Counted from the stretch's first letter, positions 43,728-54,240 are shown. The stretch: 64,000 bases of DNA from Maritalea myrionectae DSM 19524 (GCF_000423365.1 NZ_AUHV01000003.1:372001-436000); one strand, 5' to 3'. Numbers and translations are program-made. The notes: generated by a model from the letters alone, not told the origin.

Positions 43728-45868
43728 GGCTCGTTCCTTAGTTTGCCTTCGATGCGCGACATCACCGCATTAGCAGCATCCAGCACATTGGTGCCGGGGC
43801 CGAAAATATCGGACACGCCCGCGTCGCGCAGCGCTTGATAATCTTGCTCCGGGATCACACCGCCTGCAAAGACAGAGATATGCGCCGCTTTTTTTTGGCG
43901 CAGCAAATCGATTAGCTCTGGAATAAGCGTTTTGTGCCCTGCGGCGAGGGATGATGCACCGATGGCATCGACCTTCAAGTCAACAGCCTTTTCAGCGACT
44001 TCTTCCGGCGTTTCAAACAGCTCGCCTATATGCACATCAAAGCCCATATCCGCGAAGGCAGTCGCGATGACTTTCGCGCCGCGATCATGACCATCCTGCC
44101 CCATTTTACCAATATAAATAGAGGGTTGCCGGGATTGGGTCGATTTGAATTCAGCAACGCGCTGGGTGATCGCCTGATATTCAGGGTCATCCGCATATTG
44201 CTCGCTATACACGCCTGAAATCACTTTTGTGGTCGGGCGATGGCGGCCAAAGACCTCCTCCATTGCGTCGGAAATCTCACCCAATGTGGCGCGGGCGCGG
44301 GCGGCATCTATGGCGGCGGCCAGCAAATTGCCGTCCCGCGTTTCCGCGATTTCACGCAATTTCGCAAGTGCCTTGTCGCACGCCTCTTGATTGCGGCTGG
44401 CCCGAATTTGTTTCAAAGCTTCAACCTGACCTGCACGCACCTTCTTATTGTCGATATCAAGAATATCGAGCTCGTCCTCTTTATCGAGACGATAGCGGTT
44501 GACGCCGACGATCACATCATCGCCCTTGTCCACACGGGTTTGGCGTATGGCCGCGGCGCGTTCAATTTCCAGTTTGGGAAGCCCCTCGTCGACCGCCTTG
44601 GTCATGCCGCCTTTTTCTTCAATCTCGGCAATCATTTCGCCCGCTTTGGCCACCATGTCGGCGGTGAGGCGCTCGACATAGTAAGAGCCGCCCAGCGGAT
44701 CCACCACGTCCGTGACGCGGGTCTCATGGTCCAAAATCAACTGGGTGTTGCGGGCAATGCGCGAGGAAAACTCGGTCGGCAGCGCAATCGCTTCGTCAAA
44801 CGAGTTGGTGTGCAGGCTCTGGGTGCCGCCCAAAATCGCCGCCATCGCTTCATAGGCCGTGCGCACAATATTGTTGTACGGGTCCTGCTCAGTCAGCGAC
44901 ACGCCAGACGTTTGGCAGTGTGTCCGCAACATCATGGAACGCGGGTTCTTCGCGCCCAAATCCTTCATAATATCGGCCCAAAGGGTGCGCGCCGCCCGCA
45001 GCTTCGCCACCTCAGAAAAGAAATTCATGCCAATGCCGAAGAAGAACGACAAGCGCCCGGCAAACGCATCAATATCTAAGCCCCGTGCCTGCGCGGCGCG
45101 GACATATTCCATGCCATCAGCCAGCGTATAGGCCAGCTCCTGCACGGCAGTCGCGCCAGCCTCATGCATATGATAGCCGGAGATGGAAATGGAGTTGAAT
45201 TTCGGCATAAATTCAGCCGTGTGCGCAATAATATCCGCAATAATCCGCATGCTCGGTTCCGGCGGATAGATAAAGGTGTTGCGCACCATAAATTCTTTCA
45301 AAATGTCATTTTGAATGGTGCCGGAGAGCTTGTCCTGGCTCACGCCCTGCTCTTCCGCCGCCACAACAAACATGGCCAGCACTGGGATCACCGCGCCATT
45401 CATGGTCATCGACACTGACATTTCATCCAGCGGAATCCCATCAAACAGCACCTTCATATCTTCAACGCTGTCGATGGCGACGCCGGCCTTGCCCACATCG
45501 CCCACCACGCGTTCATGATCACTGTCATACCCACGGTGGGTGGCCAGATCAAACGCCACCGAAAGGCCCTTTTGACCCTTTTCCAGCGCTTGGCGATAAA
45601 AGCGGTTGCTCTCTTTCGCCGTGGAAAAGCCAGCATATTGCCGAATGGTCCAGGGACGGTTGGCATACATGGTGGCGCGCACGCCACGGGTGAACGGCGC
45701 TTCGCCGGGCATCGCGTCGGCGGCGCGATCAGGCACATCTTCCGCAAAATAGGCGGGCCTGATGGGCACCCCACCATAATCGGTTTCCAGATCGTCAGGC
45801 TCACGCCCGCGCAATTCTTTTTCCGCCAGGGCCTGCCATTTTTTGTAGGTCTCGTTGGAGAGGGTCAT
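43724..45868 (-). CDS. Methylmalonyl-CoA mutase
   Basis: A 714-aa adenosylcobalamin-dependent mutase that makes succinyl-CoA from (2R)-methylmalonyl-CoA. It is a single-chain form: an N-terminal TIM barrel ([40 protein letters not shown]) and a C-terminal B12 domain with the base-off motif D-x-H-x2-G ([26 protein letters not shown]). It is coupled to mce and pccA by ATGA overlaps. It requires cobalamin; no B12 riboswitch was seen. Confidence 0.95.
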   Translation of the reverse strand: MTLSNETYKKWQALAEKELRGREPDDLETDYGGVPIRPAYFAEDVPDRAADAMPGEAPFTRGVRATMYANRPWTIRQYAGFSTAKESNRFYRQALEKGQKGLSVAFDLATHRGYDSDHERVVGDVGKAGVAIDSVEDMKVLFDGIPLDEMSVSMTMNGAVIPVLAMFVVAAEEQGVSQDKLSGTIQNDILKEFMVRNTFIYPPEPSMRIIADIIAHTAEFMPKFNSISISGYHMHEAGATAVQELAYTLADGMEYVRAAQARGLDIDAFAGRLSFFFGIGMNFFSEVAKLRAARTLWADIMKDLGAKNPRSMMLRTHCQTSGVSLTEQDPYNNIVRTAYEAMAAILGGTQSLHTNSFDEAIALPTEFSSRIARNTQLILDHETRVTDVVDPLGGSYYVERLTADMVAKAGEMIAEIEEKGGMTKAVDEGLPKLEIERAAAIRQTRVDKGDDVIVGVNRYRLDKEDELDILDIDNKKVRAGQVEALKQIRASRNQEACDKALAKLREIAETRDGNLLAAAIDAARARATLGEISDAMEEVFGRHRPTTKVISGVYSEQYADDPEYQAITQRVAEFKSTQSRQPSIYIGKMGQDGHDRGAKVIATAFADMGFDVHIGELFETPEEVAEKAVDLKVDAIGASSLAAGHKTLIPELIDLLRQKKAAHISVFAGGVIPEQDYQALRDAGVSDIFGPGTNVLDAANAVMSRIEGKLRNEP

Positions 45869-47868
45869 TGGTCTTCAAACTCCATGATCACTTCATCCAC
45901 CGCCAAGATGGCGCCTACATCCGCCGCGATTTTGGACACCACGGCTTTCTTTTCCGCCCGCAGCACATTTTCCATTTTCATGGCTTCAACAATGGCCAGC
46001 GGCTGGCCTTCCTGCACCTCGTCGCCTTCGGCAACTTCAAGGCGCACCACCTGCCCCGGCATCGGGCACAGTAGGAATTTGGACATGTCCGGCGGCATTT
46101 TCACCGGCATATGCACCATCAAATCGGCGACATGCGGCTCAAACACCTGCACATTCATATCCGCCCCGCGATAGCGCACCCGAAAGCCCGTGGCCTTGCG
46201 CGTGACTTGCGCGACGATATGATCGTCACCCACCCGCGCGCGGATCAGCGTTTCGCCCGGGCCCCAATCGGTTTCGACGCGCATCAGCATTTCAAAATCA
46301 TCTTCGCGATCGCGCCAGATGACGGCCTCTTCCAGCACATCAAAGTCAAACCGCTCATCGCCAATCATCACAGAGCGGGCCACATCTTTAATGGACAGGT
46401 CCAGCGTATCCGCTTCAGCAAAGCCGCGATGTTGGCTGTGAAAGCCAATATAGGCCGCCAACCCGGCGATGTTTTTCTTGGCCGCATTGCCCAGCTCAAC
46501 GCCGTTGAACCCTTCGGGAAATTCTTCAGCGATATAGCCCGTGGTAAGACGACCTTCTTTAAAGCGATTCTGCTCCATTACAGCGGAGAGGAACGGGATA
46601 TTGTGGCCAATGCCTTCAACCTCAAACGCGTCCAGCGCGTCAGACATGGCAGAAATGGCGGCAGCCCGATCTGGCGCCCAGGTACACAATTTGGCGATCA
46701 TCGGGTCGTAGAAGGTGGAGATTTCTCCCCCATCAAACACCCCGGTATCGTTGCGCACCACAAGGTCTTCAGATTCGAATTCTGACGGCGGGCGATAGGT
46801 CGTCAATCGTCCAATGGAAGGCAGGAAATTGCGATAGGGGTCTTCGGCATATAGTCGAGACTCAATTGCCCACCCATTGAGCGTGACCTCATCCTGAGCG
46901 ATCGACAATTTCTCGCCCGCCGCAACGCGAAGCATTTGCTCCACTAGGTCAATCCCTGTGATCAATTCGGTGACAGGGTGTTCCACCTGCAACCGCGTAT
47001 TCATCTCAAGGAAATAGAAATTCTTGTCGCCATCCACGATGAATTCCACCGTGCCCGCGCTGGCATAGCCAACCGCCTTGGCCAAGGCCACCGACTGTTC
47101 GCCCATTTTCTTGCGCGTTTCTTCATCCAAAAACGGTGACGGCGCTTCTTCAATCACCTTCTGGTTGCGGCGCTGAATGGAACATTCGCGCTCACCCAGA
47201 TAAATGCAATTGCCATGCTTGTCGGCCAACACCTGAATTTCAATATGGCGCGGATCGGTGACGAACTTTTCGATAAAGATGCGATCATCACCAAAGCTAG
47301 ACGCGGCTTCCGATTTGGACCGCTCAAAGCCTTCGCGGGCTTCCGCATCATTCCACGCAATCCGCATACCCTTGCCACCGCCGCCAGCGGAGGCTTTGAT
47401 CATCACCGGATAGCCGACTTCATTGGAGATCTTCACCGCTTCATCCGTGTCTTCAATCAGGCCCATATAGCCCGGCACGGTGGACACATTCGCTTCCTTA
47501 GCCAGCTTCTTGGAGGTGATCTTATCCCCCATCGCCTCAATAGCGTTGGGCGGTGGCCCGATAAAGGTGATGCCCGCTTTTTCCAGCGCTTCACAGAACT
47601 TGGCGTTCTCACTCAAAAAGCCATAGCCCGGATGCACCGCCTCCGCGCCCGTTGCCTTGCAGGCCGCGATGATCTTATCGCCCAGCAAATAGCTTTCCGA
47701 TGCGGGTGATCCCCCAATATGCACCGCCTCATCCGCCATGCTCACATGCAGCGCTTCCCGGTCCGCATCCGAATAAACCGCAACGGTTTTGATGCCCATA
47801 ATCTTGGCCGTTTTAATCACCCGACAGGCAATCTCGCCCCGGTTGGCTATAAGAATTTTCGAGAACAT
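45865..47868 (-). CDS. pccA: Propionyl-CoA carboxylase, biotin carboxylase/BCCP (alpha) subunit
   Basis: A 667-aa protein. The N-terminal biotin carboxylase begins [21 protein letters not shown] and has an ATP-grasp with [11 protein letters not shown] and the catalytic [16 protein letters not shown]. The biotin carrier domain at the C-terminus has the AMKM biotinylation motif ([11 protein letters not shown]). Start 47868 fits the family; the frame extends upstream through a repeat. It works with PccB to carboxylate propionyl-CoA. Confidence 0.95.
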   Translation of the reverse strand: MFSKILIANRGEIACRVIKTAKIMGIKTVAVYSDADREALHVSMADEAVHIGGSPASESYLLGDKIIAACKATGAEAVHPGYGFLSENAKFCEALEKAGITFIGPPPNAIEAMGDKITSKKLAKEANVSTVPGYMGLIEDTDEAVKISNEVGYPVMIKASAGGGGKGMRIAWNDAEAREGFERSKSEAASSFGDDRIFIEKFVTDPRHIEIQVLADKHGNCIYLGERECSIQRRNQKVIEEAPSPFLDEETRKKMGEQSVALAKAVGYASAGTVEFIVDGDKNFYFLEMNTRLQVEHPVTELITGIDLVEQMLRVAAGEKLSIAQDEVTLNGWAIESRLYAEDPYRNFLPSIGRLTTYRPPSEFESEDLVVRNDTGVFDGGEISTFYDPMIAKLCTWAPDRAAAISAMSDALDAFEVEGIGHNIPFLSAVMEQNRFKEGRLTTGYIAEEFPEGFNGVELGNAAKKNIAGLAAYIGFHSQHRGFAEADTLDLSIKDVARSVMIGDERFDFDVLEEAVIWRDREDDFEMLMRVETDWGPGETLIRARVGDDHIVAQVTRKATGFRVRYRGADMNVQVFEPHVADLMVHMPVKMPPDMSKFLLCPMPGQVVRLEVAEGDEVQEGQPLAIVEAMKMENVLRAEKKAVVSKIAADVGAILAVDEVIMEFEDQ

Positions 47869-47930
47869 TATGTCTGTTTCTCCATTTACCTCGGCATCGC
47901 CAAAAGCGACGAAGCATCTGTTTTTAGTTG

Positions 47931-47980
47931 TCATTGTCGGACCAGCCCTGTGGCGTGAACCCAAAATTAATCCGACAATC
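47931..47980. repeat. Dispersed repeat copy 1 with ATTGTCGG/CCGACAAT ends
   Basis: Imperfect 50-bp element bounded by ATTGTCGG (47933-47940) and CCGACAAT (47972-47979), upstream of pccA. It shares its ends and internal CCAGCC...GTGA sequence with the element at 50649-50702 in reverse orientation. Confidence 0.6.
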
Positions 47981-48006
47981 CATCTAGCTTTGGCCATTCC
48001 CACTGG

Positions 48007-48032
48007 ATCCTCGGGTCAAGCCCGAGGATGAC
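48007..48032. repeat. Palindromic hairpin repeat with TCAAG loop
   Basis: Perfect 9-bp stem ATCCTCGGG/CCCGAGGAT with loop TCAAG, followed by GAC. The same loop and flank, on a different stem, occur at 50759-50784. Confidence 0.7.
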
Positions 48033-48046
48033 AAGGGGTAAATAAA

Positions 48047-48445
48047 TCAATCGGGCCGCTTGCAGATAAAATCAATTTCCACCAGCGCATGCAGCGCCAG
48101 GCCGGTGACCCCGATGGTCGTGCGCGCCGGGCGACGATCCTTGGGGAAAAAGCTCTGATAGGTCTCGTTGAACTGGGCATAGTCCCGATAAAAATCGGTG
48201 AGATAGCACCGCGCCATCATCACATGCTCCAGCCCCATATCGATGCCCCCCAAAACAATCTTGAGGTTCTCCATCACCCGAACAGTCTGCGCCTCAATCC
48301 CCTCCGGCAAAGGCGCATCCGGCGCATCTGGGAAGGTCGGCATTTGCCCCGTAACAAACACCCACCCATTCGCCTCCGTCGCATGTGAAAAAGGTGCGAC
48401 AGGCCTTGGGCCGTCTGAAATCATATGGAATAGTGGATCAGTCAT
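48047..48445 (-). CDS. RidA-family enamine/imine deaminase-like protein
   Basis: A 132-aa chorismate-mutase-fold protein of the YjgF/YER057c/UK114 family. Visible features are PVAPFSHATEANGWVFVTGQMPTFPD and the C-terminal RPARTTIGVTGLALHALVEIDFIC. The Arg before TT is the usual ligand-binding residue. RidA removes reactive enamines from PLP enzymes; members linked to catabolic genes often act on pathway intermediates. It lies between pccA and pccB. Confidence 0.87.
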   Translation of the reverse strand: MTDPLFHMISDGPRPVAPFSHATEANGWVFVTGQMPTFPDAPDAPLPEGIEAQTVRVMENLKIVLGGIDMGLEHVMMARCYLTDFYRDYAQFNETYQSFFPKDRRPARTTIGVTGLALHALVEIDFICKRPD

Positions 48446-48455
48446 TGTTGCCTCC

Positions 48456-48836
48456 CTACGCTGCCCAAATGCTCATCACAGCAGCGATTGAAATCAGTAA
48501 AAAGAACGACCATTGCGGCATGAACAAAAAGCGCTGCTTTTTGACCACAACAATCAGCAGATTGAGTAAGCAAAAGCCTATCGACAATGCTGTGGCCAGA
48601 ACACCCAATTCCCAAGCGCTTTTATATTGCGCCGCGAGCGCAAAAGACGCGCTGGTGCCCAAAAGCGTGATGGTGACCATGTGCCAACAAAAATAGTTGG
48701 TGAACTTTGCCACTGAATGCATCTCACTTTTCAGCAATGGCCTTGCGATATAGCGCCCGCCGACAAAAATATGCGCCAATAAAGTCGCAGCATTCAATGC
48801 GGCAGCAACCCAAAGCCAAAAAGTGTTCAAAACCAT
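48456..48836 (-). CDS. 126-aa membrane protein of unknown function
   Basis: A 126-aa protein with four hydrophobic segments (LWVAAALNAATLLAHIFVGG, FTNYFCWHMVTITLLGTSASFAL, LGVLATALSIGFCLLNLLIVVV, FFLLISIAAVMSIWA), with a His in helices 1 and 2. Its position, 10 bp before the RidA gene and 10 bp after pccB, puts it in the propionate operon. I do not assign a family. Confidence 0.65.
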   Translation of the reverse strand: MVLNTFWLWVAAALNAATLLAHIFVGGRYIARPLLKSEMHSVAKFTNYFCWHMVTITLLGTSASFALAAQYKSAWELGVLATALSIGFCLLNLLIVVVKKQRFLFMPQWSFFLLISIAAVMSIWAA

Positions 48837-48846
48837 CTGTTGTTTC

Positions 48847-50379
48847 CTACAACGGAATATTGTCGTGCTTCTTAATCGGCATCGACTGTTGTTTATTCTT
48901 CAGGGTTTCAAACGCCCGTGCCACGCGGCGGCGGGTGTTGTGGGGCATGATCACATCGTCGATAAAGCCACGCTCGGCTGCCACAAACGGGTTGGCGAAG
49001 CGGTCTTCATAATCCTTGGTGCGTTTGGCGATTTTTTCGGCATCGCCCAGCTCTGAGCGATAAAGAATTTCGGTGGCGCCCTTGGCGCCCATCACGGCGA
49101 TTTCCGCAGTAGGCCACGCATAGTTCACATCCGCGCGGATATGCTTGGAGGCCATCACGTCATAAGCGCCGCCATAGGCTTTACGGGTGATGACGGTGAC
49201 TTTGGGCACGGTCGCCTCCGCATAAGCGAACAGCAATTTTGCACCATGCTTGATGATGCCGCCATATTCCTGCGCGGTACCGGGCAAAAAGCCGGGCACA
49301 TCAACAAGGGTGAGGATCGGAATATTGAAGCTATCGCAAAAGCGCACAAAGCGGGCCGCTTTTTTCGCTGAGTTAATGTCCAGACACCCGGCCAAGACCA
49401 AAGGCTGGTTGGCCACCACGCCGACGGACTGGCCGTTAATGCGCACAAAGCCCGTAACGATGTTGCCCGCATGGTCCTTTTGCAGCTCCAAGAACTCGCC
49501 TTCATCAGCGATTTTGTGGATCACTTCTTTCATATCATATGGCACGTTGGGGCTATCAGGGATGATGGTATCAAGGCTCATTTCTGGCCGATCCACCACA
49601 TCATTCACATCCACCTTTGGCGCTTTTTCCTGCGCGTTCAACGGCAGATAATCAAATAGTCGACGGACCTCCAACAACGTCTCAACATCATTGTCGAAGG
49701 CCGCGTCGGCCACGGAGGAAATCTTGGTGTGCGTGCTCGCCCCACCCAATTCTTCTTGCGTCACCGTTTCGTTGGTCACGGTTTTCACCACGTCCGGCCC
49801 GGTCACAAACATATAGCTGGTGTCCTTCACCATATAGATGAAGTCCGTCATCGCCGGAGAGTAAACCGCGCCGCCGGCGCAGGGCCCCATAATCACAGAG
49901 ATTTGCGGCACGGCACCAGACGCCATCACATTGCGCAAGAACACATCGGCATACCCACCGAGGGAAGCCACGCCTTCCTGAATACGCGCGCCGCCACTAT
50001 CGTTCAGCCCAATCACCGGGGCGCCATTTTGCACCGCCAATTCCATGATCTTGCAAATCTTTTGCGCATGGGTTTCGGACAAGGAGCCGCCAAACACGGT
50101 GAAATCCTGCGAAAACACATAGGTAAGCCGCCCATTAATAGTGCCCCACCCGGTGACCACGCCATCGCCCGGCACAATGTTTTCTTCCATGCCAAAATCG
50201 GTACAGCGGTGGGTGACGAACATGTCATATTCTTCAAAGCTGCCAGGATCGAGCAACACAGAAAGCCGTTCCCGCGCGGTCAATTTGCCTTTGCCGTGCT
50301 GGGTATCAATGCGGCGCTGGCCGCCGCCAAGGCGTGCGCCTGCGCGCTTTTGTTCAAGCTGCTCGATGATTTCCTGCAT
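48847..50379 (-). CDS. pccB: Propionyl-CoA carboxylase carboxyltransferase (beta) subunit
   Basis: A 510-aa crotonase-fold carboxyltransferase. Family motifs are [76 protein letters not shown] (oxyanion region) and [25 protein letters not shown]. The start is ATG 50379 with a GGGGGCG ribosome site; a TTG at 50403 is less likely. It leads the minus-strand pcc cluster and diverges from pccR. Confidence 0.95.
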   Translation of the reverse strand: MQEIIEQLEQKRAGARLGGGQRRIDTQHGKGKLTARERLSVLLDPGSFEEYDMFVTHRCTDFGMEENIVPGDGVVTGWGTINGRLTYVFSQDFTVFGGSLSETHAQKICKIMELAVQNGAPVIGLNDSGGARIQEGVASLGGYADVFLRNVMASGAVPQISVIMGPCAGGAVYSPAMTDFIYMVKDTSYMFVTGPDVVKTVTNETVTQEELGGASTHTKISSVADAAFDNDVETLLEVRRLFDYLPLNAQEKAPKVDVNDVVDRPEMSLDTIIPDSPNVPYDMKEVIHKIADEGEFLELQKDHAGNIVTGFVRINGQSVGVVANQPLVLAGCLDINSAKKAARFVRFCDSFNIPILTLVDVPGFLPGTAQEYGGIIKHGAKLLFAYAEATVPKVTVITRKAYGGAYDVMASKHIRADVNYAWPTAEIAVMGAKGATEILYRSELGDAEKIAKRTKDYEDRFANPFVAAERGFIDDVIMPHNTRRRVARAFETLKNKQQSMPIKKHDNIPL

Positions 50380-50491
50380 GTGCGCCCCCAAAGAGATAGA
50401 CAAAAATGAATTAAATCGCGATGGACCGACCCTAGCAAAGCAGGCAGAAGTTTAAAGGCCTATAAGTGTAAACAGGAACACGCTTTTAACA

Positions 50492-50505
50492 TTGTAAATT
50501 GTAAA
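50492..50505. promoter_or_regulatory. Candidate ScfR/PccR operator near pccB
   Basis: Two adjacent copies of TTGTAAA (50492-50498 and 50499-50505), 113 bp upstream of the pccB start. The characterised PccR site in Rhodobacter sphaeroides is, as I recall it, TTTGCAAA-N4-TTTGCAA. Related TTGTAAA/TTTACAA sites occur before the second ScfR gene at 61949. Confidence 0.45.
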
Positions 50506-50568
50506 CTTGTGTAATTTGTGTAATTCTGGTGGAAAGGTGGGTGTGACCATGCCATTCGCCGCATTCGT

Positions 50569-50590
50569 CATTCCCGCGCAGGCGGGAATC
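50569..50590. repeat. Palindromic GCGGGAAT hairpin repeat
   Basis: Stem ATTCCCGC/GCGGGAAT (50570-50577 with 50582-50589), loop GCAG, preceded by GTC. This is a widespread bacterial intergenic palindrome type. Confidence 0.6.
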
Positions 50591-50648
50591 TAGGGTGAAT
50601 GTCGGCAGTGAAATCGTAGGCGTTTTGCGCCTTGGCCACTCCGGCCCG

Positions 50649-50702
50649 GATTGTCGGGGCTCTGTTTCGCGCTCACGCTGCGCGGCTGGCCCGACAATGA
50701 CG
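50649..50702. repeat. Dispersed repeat copy 2 with ATTGTCGG/CCGACAAT ends
   Basis: ATTGTCGG (50650-50657) and CCGACAAT (50691-50698) bound this element; reverse-complemented it aligns with 47931-47980. It ends in ATGAC like the other hairpins here. Confidence 0.6.
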
Positions 50703-50758
50703 AGAAGAGAGGCATCGCGAAACGAGCTAATGCTGTTTCGTGAGGACATGTGAATTGA

Positions 50759-50785
50759 ATTGCAAGATCAAGTCTTGCAATGACG
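50759..50785. repeat. Palindromic hairpin repeat with TCAAG loop (second)
   Basis: Perfect 9-bp stem ATTGCAAGA/TCTTGCAAT (50759-50767 with 50773-50781), loop TCAAG, followed by GACGG. Confidence 0.7.
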
Positions 50786-50889
50786 GAAGAGCGTGAAGCG
50801 AGCGACCCTTAAGAACACCACCGCATGGCACCAATCGGCGGGGGGGCCGGGGGAGTGAGCAAAGCGAACGACGGCGGCAAGAAAGGGAC

Positions 50890-52308
50890 ATGATGGCACA
50901 ACGCAAAATTTTTGCAGGCGTAAAGCTGAGAGCCCTGCGGGAACAACACAAGCTGACCCAAGCCGAATTCGCGGCGCGGCTGGACATTTCCACCTCTTAC
51001 GTCAACCAGCTCGAAAACAACCAACGCCCCGTCACCGCAGCGATCATGCTAGCGCTGGCTGAAACGTTCAATGTTGATGTCACCAGTCTTTTGGCCGACA
51101 AATCAGACCGGATGATCATTGATCTAAAGGAGATTTTTGCCGACCCGCTTTTTGCCGATAACCCGCCCGGTTTGCAGGAAATGAAGTCCCTCGCCACCAA
51201 CACGCCACAAACCGCCCACGCCTTTATGCGGCTTTATGAAGCCTATCGAAAATCCAATGAGCGCATGGCGGGCGTGGATGATGTATTGATGCGCGAACAG
51301 GCGGGTAATCTGCAAACCTCCTATGAAGAGGTGCGCGATTTCTTCCACTATGCCGACAATTATATCGATCCGCTGGACCGCGCGGCCGAAGATTTGGCCA
51401 TTGAACTGGGCCTAAATGGTTATGACAAGCTGGAACGGCTGGTGGATTATTGCCAGCGTGCCCACGACCTTACGGTTGAGTTTGTGATCCCCAACAAGCG
51501 AGACATGATCCGGCAGTTTGACCGGACGCGGCGCGTGATCCGCCTCAACACCACGCTGGAGAAATCCACTCAGTTTTTCCAACTCGCCAACCAATTGGCC
51601 CTGCTGGAACAAACTTCGCTGATCAATCAGATTTTGGCCGATGCCAATTTCAAGCGCGACGAAGCCCGCGCCATCTGCCGCATTGGGTTGGCCAATTATT
51701 ATGCCGGGGCACTGCTCATGCCCTATCAGCAGTTTTTGAAAGAGGCGCAGGCGGTCCGCTACGACATTGAAATCATGGCTCAACGCTTTGGCGCCAGCCT
51801 CGAGCAAGTCGCCCACCGCCTTTCCACTCTGCAACGCCCGCAATTGCGCGGCATTCCGTTTTTCTTTGCCCGGGTGGATCAGGCGGGCACCATCACCAAG
51901 CGCCACTCGGCCACCGCATTGCAATTTGCGCGGTTCGGCGGCGCCTGCCCGCTGTGGAATGTGCACCGCGCCTTTGAATCGCCGCAGCGGATCATCCGCC
52001 AGCGCGCCGAAACGCCAGATGGCAAACGTTATTTATGCCTTGCCTGGGCCAGCGAAAAGCGCGCCGGCGGCTTCCGCCAACCCACGCGCCGCTATGCCTA
52101 TGCACTGGGCTGCGAAATCGATCATGCCAGCCAACTTGTCTATTCGGATGATCTGGACATTGGCAAAGAGGCCGCCTTTGATCCTATCGGCGTCTCCTGC
52201 CGCACTTGCGAACGCCGCAACTGCACCCAACGCTCGGTGCCGCCCATCGCCGCCGAGATTTCCATTACGCCAGACGACCGCAATGTCGTGCCCTATGAGA
52301 TTAACTAG
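50890..52308 (+). CDS. pccR: Short-chain fatty acyl-CoA regulator (ScfR family, PccR-like)
   Basis: A 472-aa regulator. An N-terminal XRE-type HTH (LRALREQHKLTQAEFAARLDISTSYVNQLENNQRPV) is followed by the long ScfR/DUF2083 C-terminal region. Family landmarks are QRFGASLEQVAHRLSTLQRP, GIPFFFARVDQAGTITKRH and the Cys cluster VSCRTCERRNC. In Rhodobacter sphaeroides PccR activates the propionyl-CoA carboxylase gene; here it is divergent from pccB, matching that role. ATG 50890 or 50893. Confidence 0.9.
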   Translation: MMAQRKIFAGVKLRALREQHKLTQAEFAARLDISTSYVNQLENNQRPVTAAIMLALAETFNVDVTSLLADKSDRMIIDLKEIFADPLFADNPPGLQEMKSLATNTPQTAHAFMRLYEAYRKSNERMAGVDDVLMREQAGNLQTSYEEVRDFFHYADNYIDPLDRAAEDLAIELGLNGYDKLERLVDYCQRAHDLTVEFVIPNKRDMIRQFDRTRRVIRLNTTLEKSTQFFQLANQLALLEQTSLINQILADANFKRDEARAICRIGLANYYAGALLMPYQQFLKEAQAVRYDIEIMAQRFGASLEQVAHRLSTLQRPQLRGIPFFFARVDQAGTITKRHSATALQFARFGGACPLWNVHRAFESPQRIIRQRAETPDGKRYLCLAWASEKRAGGFRQPTRRYAYALGCEIDHASQLVYSDDLDIGKEAAFDPIGVSCRTCERRNCTQRSVPPIAAEISITPDDRNVVPYEIN

Positions 52309-52658
52309 CGCCCGGCTAATCGAAATTCACGCACAACCTAAAATAGCACTATTGTAAGTGTTGCATCCGATTTCTGTTGCAAATCACGCGATTTTTTGGC
52401 AGACTGACTGTAGGGATAAAGGTCCTCGGAAACGCGGAAACTATCAGCAATTACAATTGGTTGAAGCCTTTTCGCACTTACGATGAGAATAGCTTCGCGT
52501 TCTGAGTGATACCCGCCCCAAACCAACGCCGTGTTTTATACAGAATGTCGACTTCTGGATGATTTAGTGCGTCCGGATATGGGCGGCAGGCATATTTCTC
52601 CCGCACAACAAAAAGCGCGGGAAAATCCCGCGCCATCTGTTTCGCCCAGTAATAAATC
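52309..52658. other. Intergenic stretch without a convincing gene
   Basis: 350 bp downstream of pccR. A minus-strand frame could encode ~70 aa ending at 52478, but it overlaps the better-supported 66-aa gene and has no ribosome site. Two TGTTGCA repeats occur near 52357-52383. Nothing else recognised. Confidence 0.4.
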
Positions 52659-52859
52659 TTAGGCTTGTATATCGACCAGGCGGCCCGTGCCATCGGCAGG
52701 TGGCGCTTTGGTTTCGTCGGTTTTCTTTTCGGCAAACTCATCGAATGCCGTTTTTTTCGCCTCAAGCTGCTCCACTTCGCCCTTTTCCTTCGCAGGTGGG
52801 GCGGGCGGCTCAGACCGTACATATTGTGCGGGTTGGCTCACCGCTGAAATTGAACTCAT
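52659..52859 (-). CDS. 66-aa small charged protein
   Basis: Encodes a 66-aa protein starting MSSISAVSQPAQYVRSEPPA, then an acidic/basic stretch (AKEKGEVEQLEAKKTAFDEFAEKKTDET) and ending TGRLVDIQA. The AAGGAGA ribosome site is strong. It looks disordered with a short helix; the GRLVDIxA C-terminus resembles that of other small alphaproteobacterial proteins. Function unknown. Confidence 0.55.
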   Translation of the reverse strand: MSSISAVSQPAQYVRSEPPAPPAKEKGEVEQLEAKKTAFDEFAEKKTDETKAPPADGTGRLVDIQA

Positions 52860-53000
52860 TCTGCGTCTCCTTCGATCAGCATGATGGATTGCCTTTTGGA
52901 AAAGACAATTGTCCACCGCTGAGCATAGAGGCAGCACAATAAGGGGCGATTAGGGGAAAGGATTGGATTTAATGCAATTCTTATCCATTCTCAGAACACC

Positions 53001-53909
53001 CTAAGGCACAAAGCCCTCATCGCTGCCAAGCGCGCTGACCTTCTCCTCAAGAAACGATTTAAACGCTCGCACCCGAGTGGGCATCAGGCGCCGGTCGGCA
53101 TAGATCATAAAGACATGGCGCATCTCGGTTTCATAGTCGGGCAGGATTTGCTCCAGCCGCCCTTCGCGCAGGGGCTGCTGCATATAAAAGAGTGGGCCAT
53201 ACATGATGCCCATCCCCCGAATGGCGGCATCGACCACCATGCGGATGGAATTGATGCTGTAGCGCGGGGTGGGGAAAAATTCAAAGCGGGCGCCCTGCTG
53301 CAAAAAGGCCCAGGCCTTTTGCGGGTCAGAGGTGAGCAAGTCAAACTCTTGCAGCTGCGCCGGCACTTCAGGCCTGCCTTTTGCCGCCAGATAGCTGGGG
53401 GCTGCGGCGACGCACATTTGCGTATCCAGCAATTTGCGCTGCACCAGGCTGGGCTGGGTGGGCGGCACCACGACCAGCGACAAATCCAACTGGTCTTCAA
53501 CAAAATACTGGTCGGAAATGGCAAACTTGATTTGAATATCAACCTGCGGGTGTTGGGACATAAACTCCAGCGCCCAGCCATGCATATAGTCGATCGCCAT
53601 ACTCTCCGGGCAGGAAACACGGATGGAGCCAGACAGGACATCCGCCCGGTCATTCAAAGCGGAAAGCTGCTCCTGAAGTTGCGAAAAGTCGTCGCTCAGC
53701 GTGTTGTAATAACGCTCGCCATCCACCGTCAGCTTGAACTGCTTGGCGTGACGATGCACCAATTTATGCCCAACTTCCTCTTCCAACTGTGCCAAATGCC
53801 GCGACAAGGTGGGGGCCGAAAGCCCCAGCTTTTGTGCAGCCTTGGTGAGGCTGCCCGCGCGCACCATTTCGCAAAAACTATAAAGAGCATTGAGATCCAT
53901 TGATTTCAT
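53001..53909 (-). CDS. LysR-family transcriptional regulator
   Basis: A 302-aa regulator with an N-terminal winged HTH (MDLNALYSFCEMVRAGSLTKAAQKLGLSAPTLSRHLAQLEEEVGHKLVHR) and a C-terminal periplasmic-binding-like effector domain. It is divergent from a DUF2798 gene 89 bp away; LysR/DUF2798 pairs are a recurrent arrangement, so control of that gene is likely. Effector unknown. Confidence 0.9.
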   Translation of the reverse strand: MKSMDLNALYSFCEMVRAGSLTKAAQKLGLSAPTLSRHLAQLEEEVGHKLVHRHAKQFKLTVDGERYYNTLSDDFSQLQEQLSALNDRADVLSGSIRVSCPESMAIDYMHGWALEFMSQHPQVDIQIKFAISDQYFVEDQLDLSLVVVPPTQPSLVQRKLLDTQMCVAAAPSYLAAKGRPEVPAQLQEFDLLTSDPQKAWAFLQQGARFEFFPTPRYSINSIRMVVDAAIRGMGIMYGPLFYMQQPLREGRLEQILPDYETEMRHVFMIYADRRLMPTRVRAFKSFLEEKVSALGSDEGFVP

Positions 53910-53998
53910 TTATGAAAACTTACTTTGCAATATTGGCTATTTTTATCGCAATAATGAAAACATATATTCACCGCATCACCAAGAAAAAAGGTTTTGAG

Positions 53999-54235
53999 AT
54001 GAACAAACTTCCCGCAAAATTCCGCCAGCCCATTGTTGGGCTCGGCATTATGATCGTCATGCTCTCCAGCCTGCCCGCCATTCTGGTGTCGCAAAATCTG
54101 CCACCTCAAGCCGACTTTGGCAGCGCCTATTTCGGCGCCATCGGCCAGATGGCCCCCTATGCTGTGCCACTGGCGATCGGGTCTGCGATCTTTTTCAACC
54201 TGGTGGCCAATATTTTTGTAGAGAAAGTACGCTAG
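53999..54235 (+). CDS. DUF2798 small membrane protein
   Basis: A 78-aa protein with two membrane helices (IVGLGIMIVMLSSLPAILVS and PYAVPLAIGSAIFFNLVANIFV) and a MNKLPAKFRQPIVG start. This is the DUF2798 layout. An in-frame upstream extension to 53900 crosses the LysR start and is rejected. AAGG precedes the ATG. Function unknown. Confidence 0.72.
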   Translation: MNKLPAKFRQPIVGLGIMIVMLSSLPAILVSQNLPPQADFGSAYFGAIGQMAPYAVPLAIGSAIFFNLVANIFVEKVR

Positions 54236-54240
54236 GAATC

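Larger units (their letters stand above)
50380..50889. other. Repeat-rich pccB-pccR intergenic region
   Basis: 510 bp with no convincing gene. Next to pccB it holds TTGTAAA direct repeats (candidate regulator site). The middle and pccR-proximal part hold three palindromic repeats (50569-50590, 50649-50702, 50759-50785) and a GC-rich stretch (about 50820-50880). An 87-codon minus-strand frame here is formed by the repeats. Confidence 0.7.

Noticed and set aside
44240-45079. 279-codon open frame on the plus strand
   Set aside because: Antisense to methylmalonyl-CoA mutase; no family similarity.
50486-50749. 87-codon minus-strand ORF between pccB and pccR
   Set aside because: Its coding potential comes from palindromic repeats (VIVGPA and LDSRLRGND are typical repeat translations).
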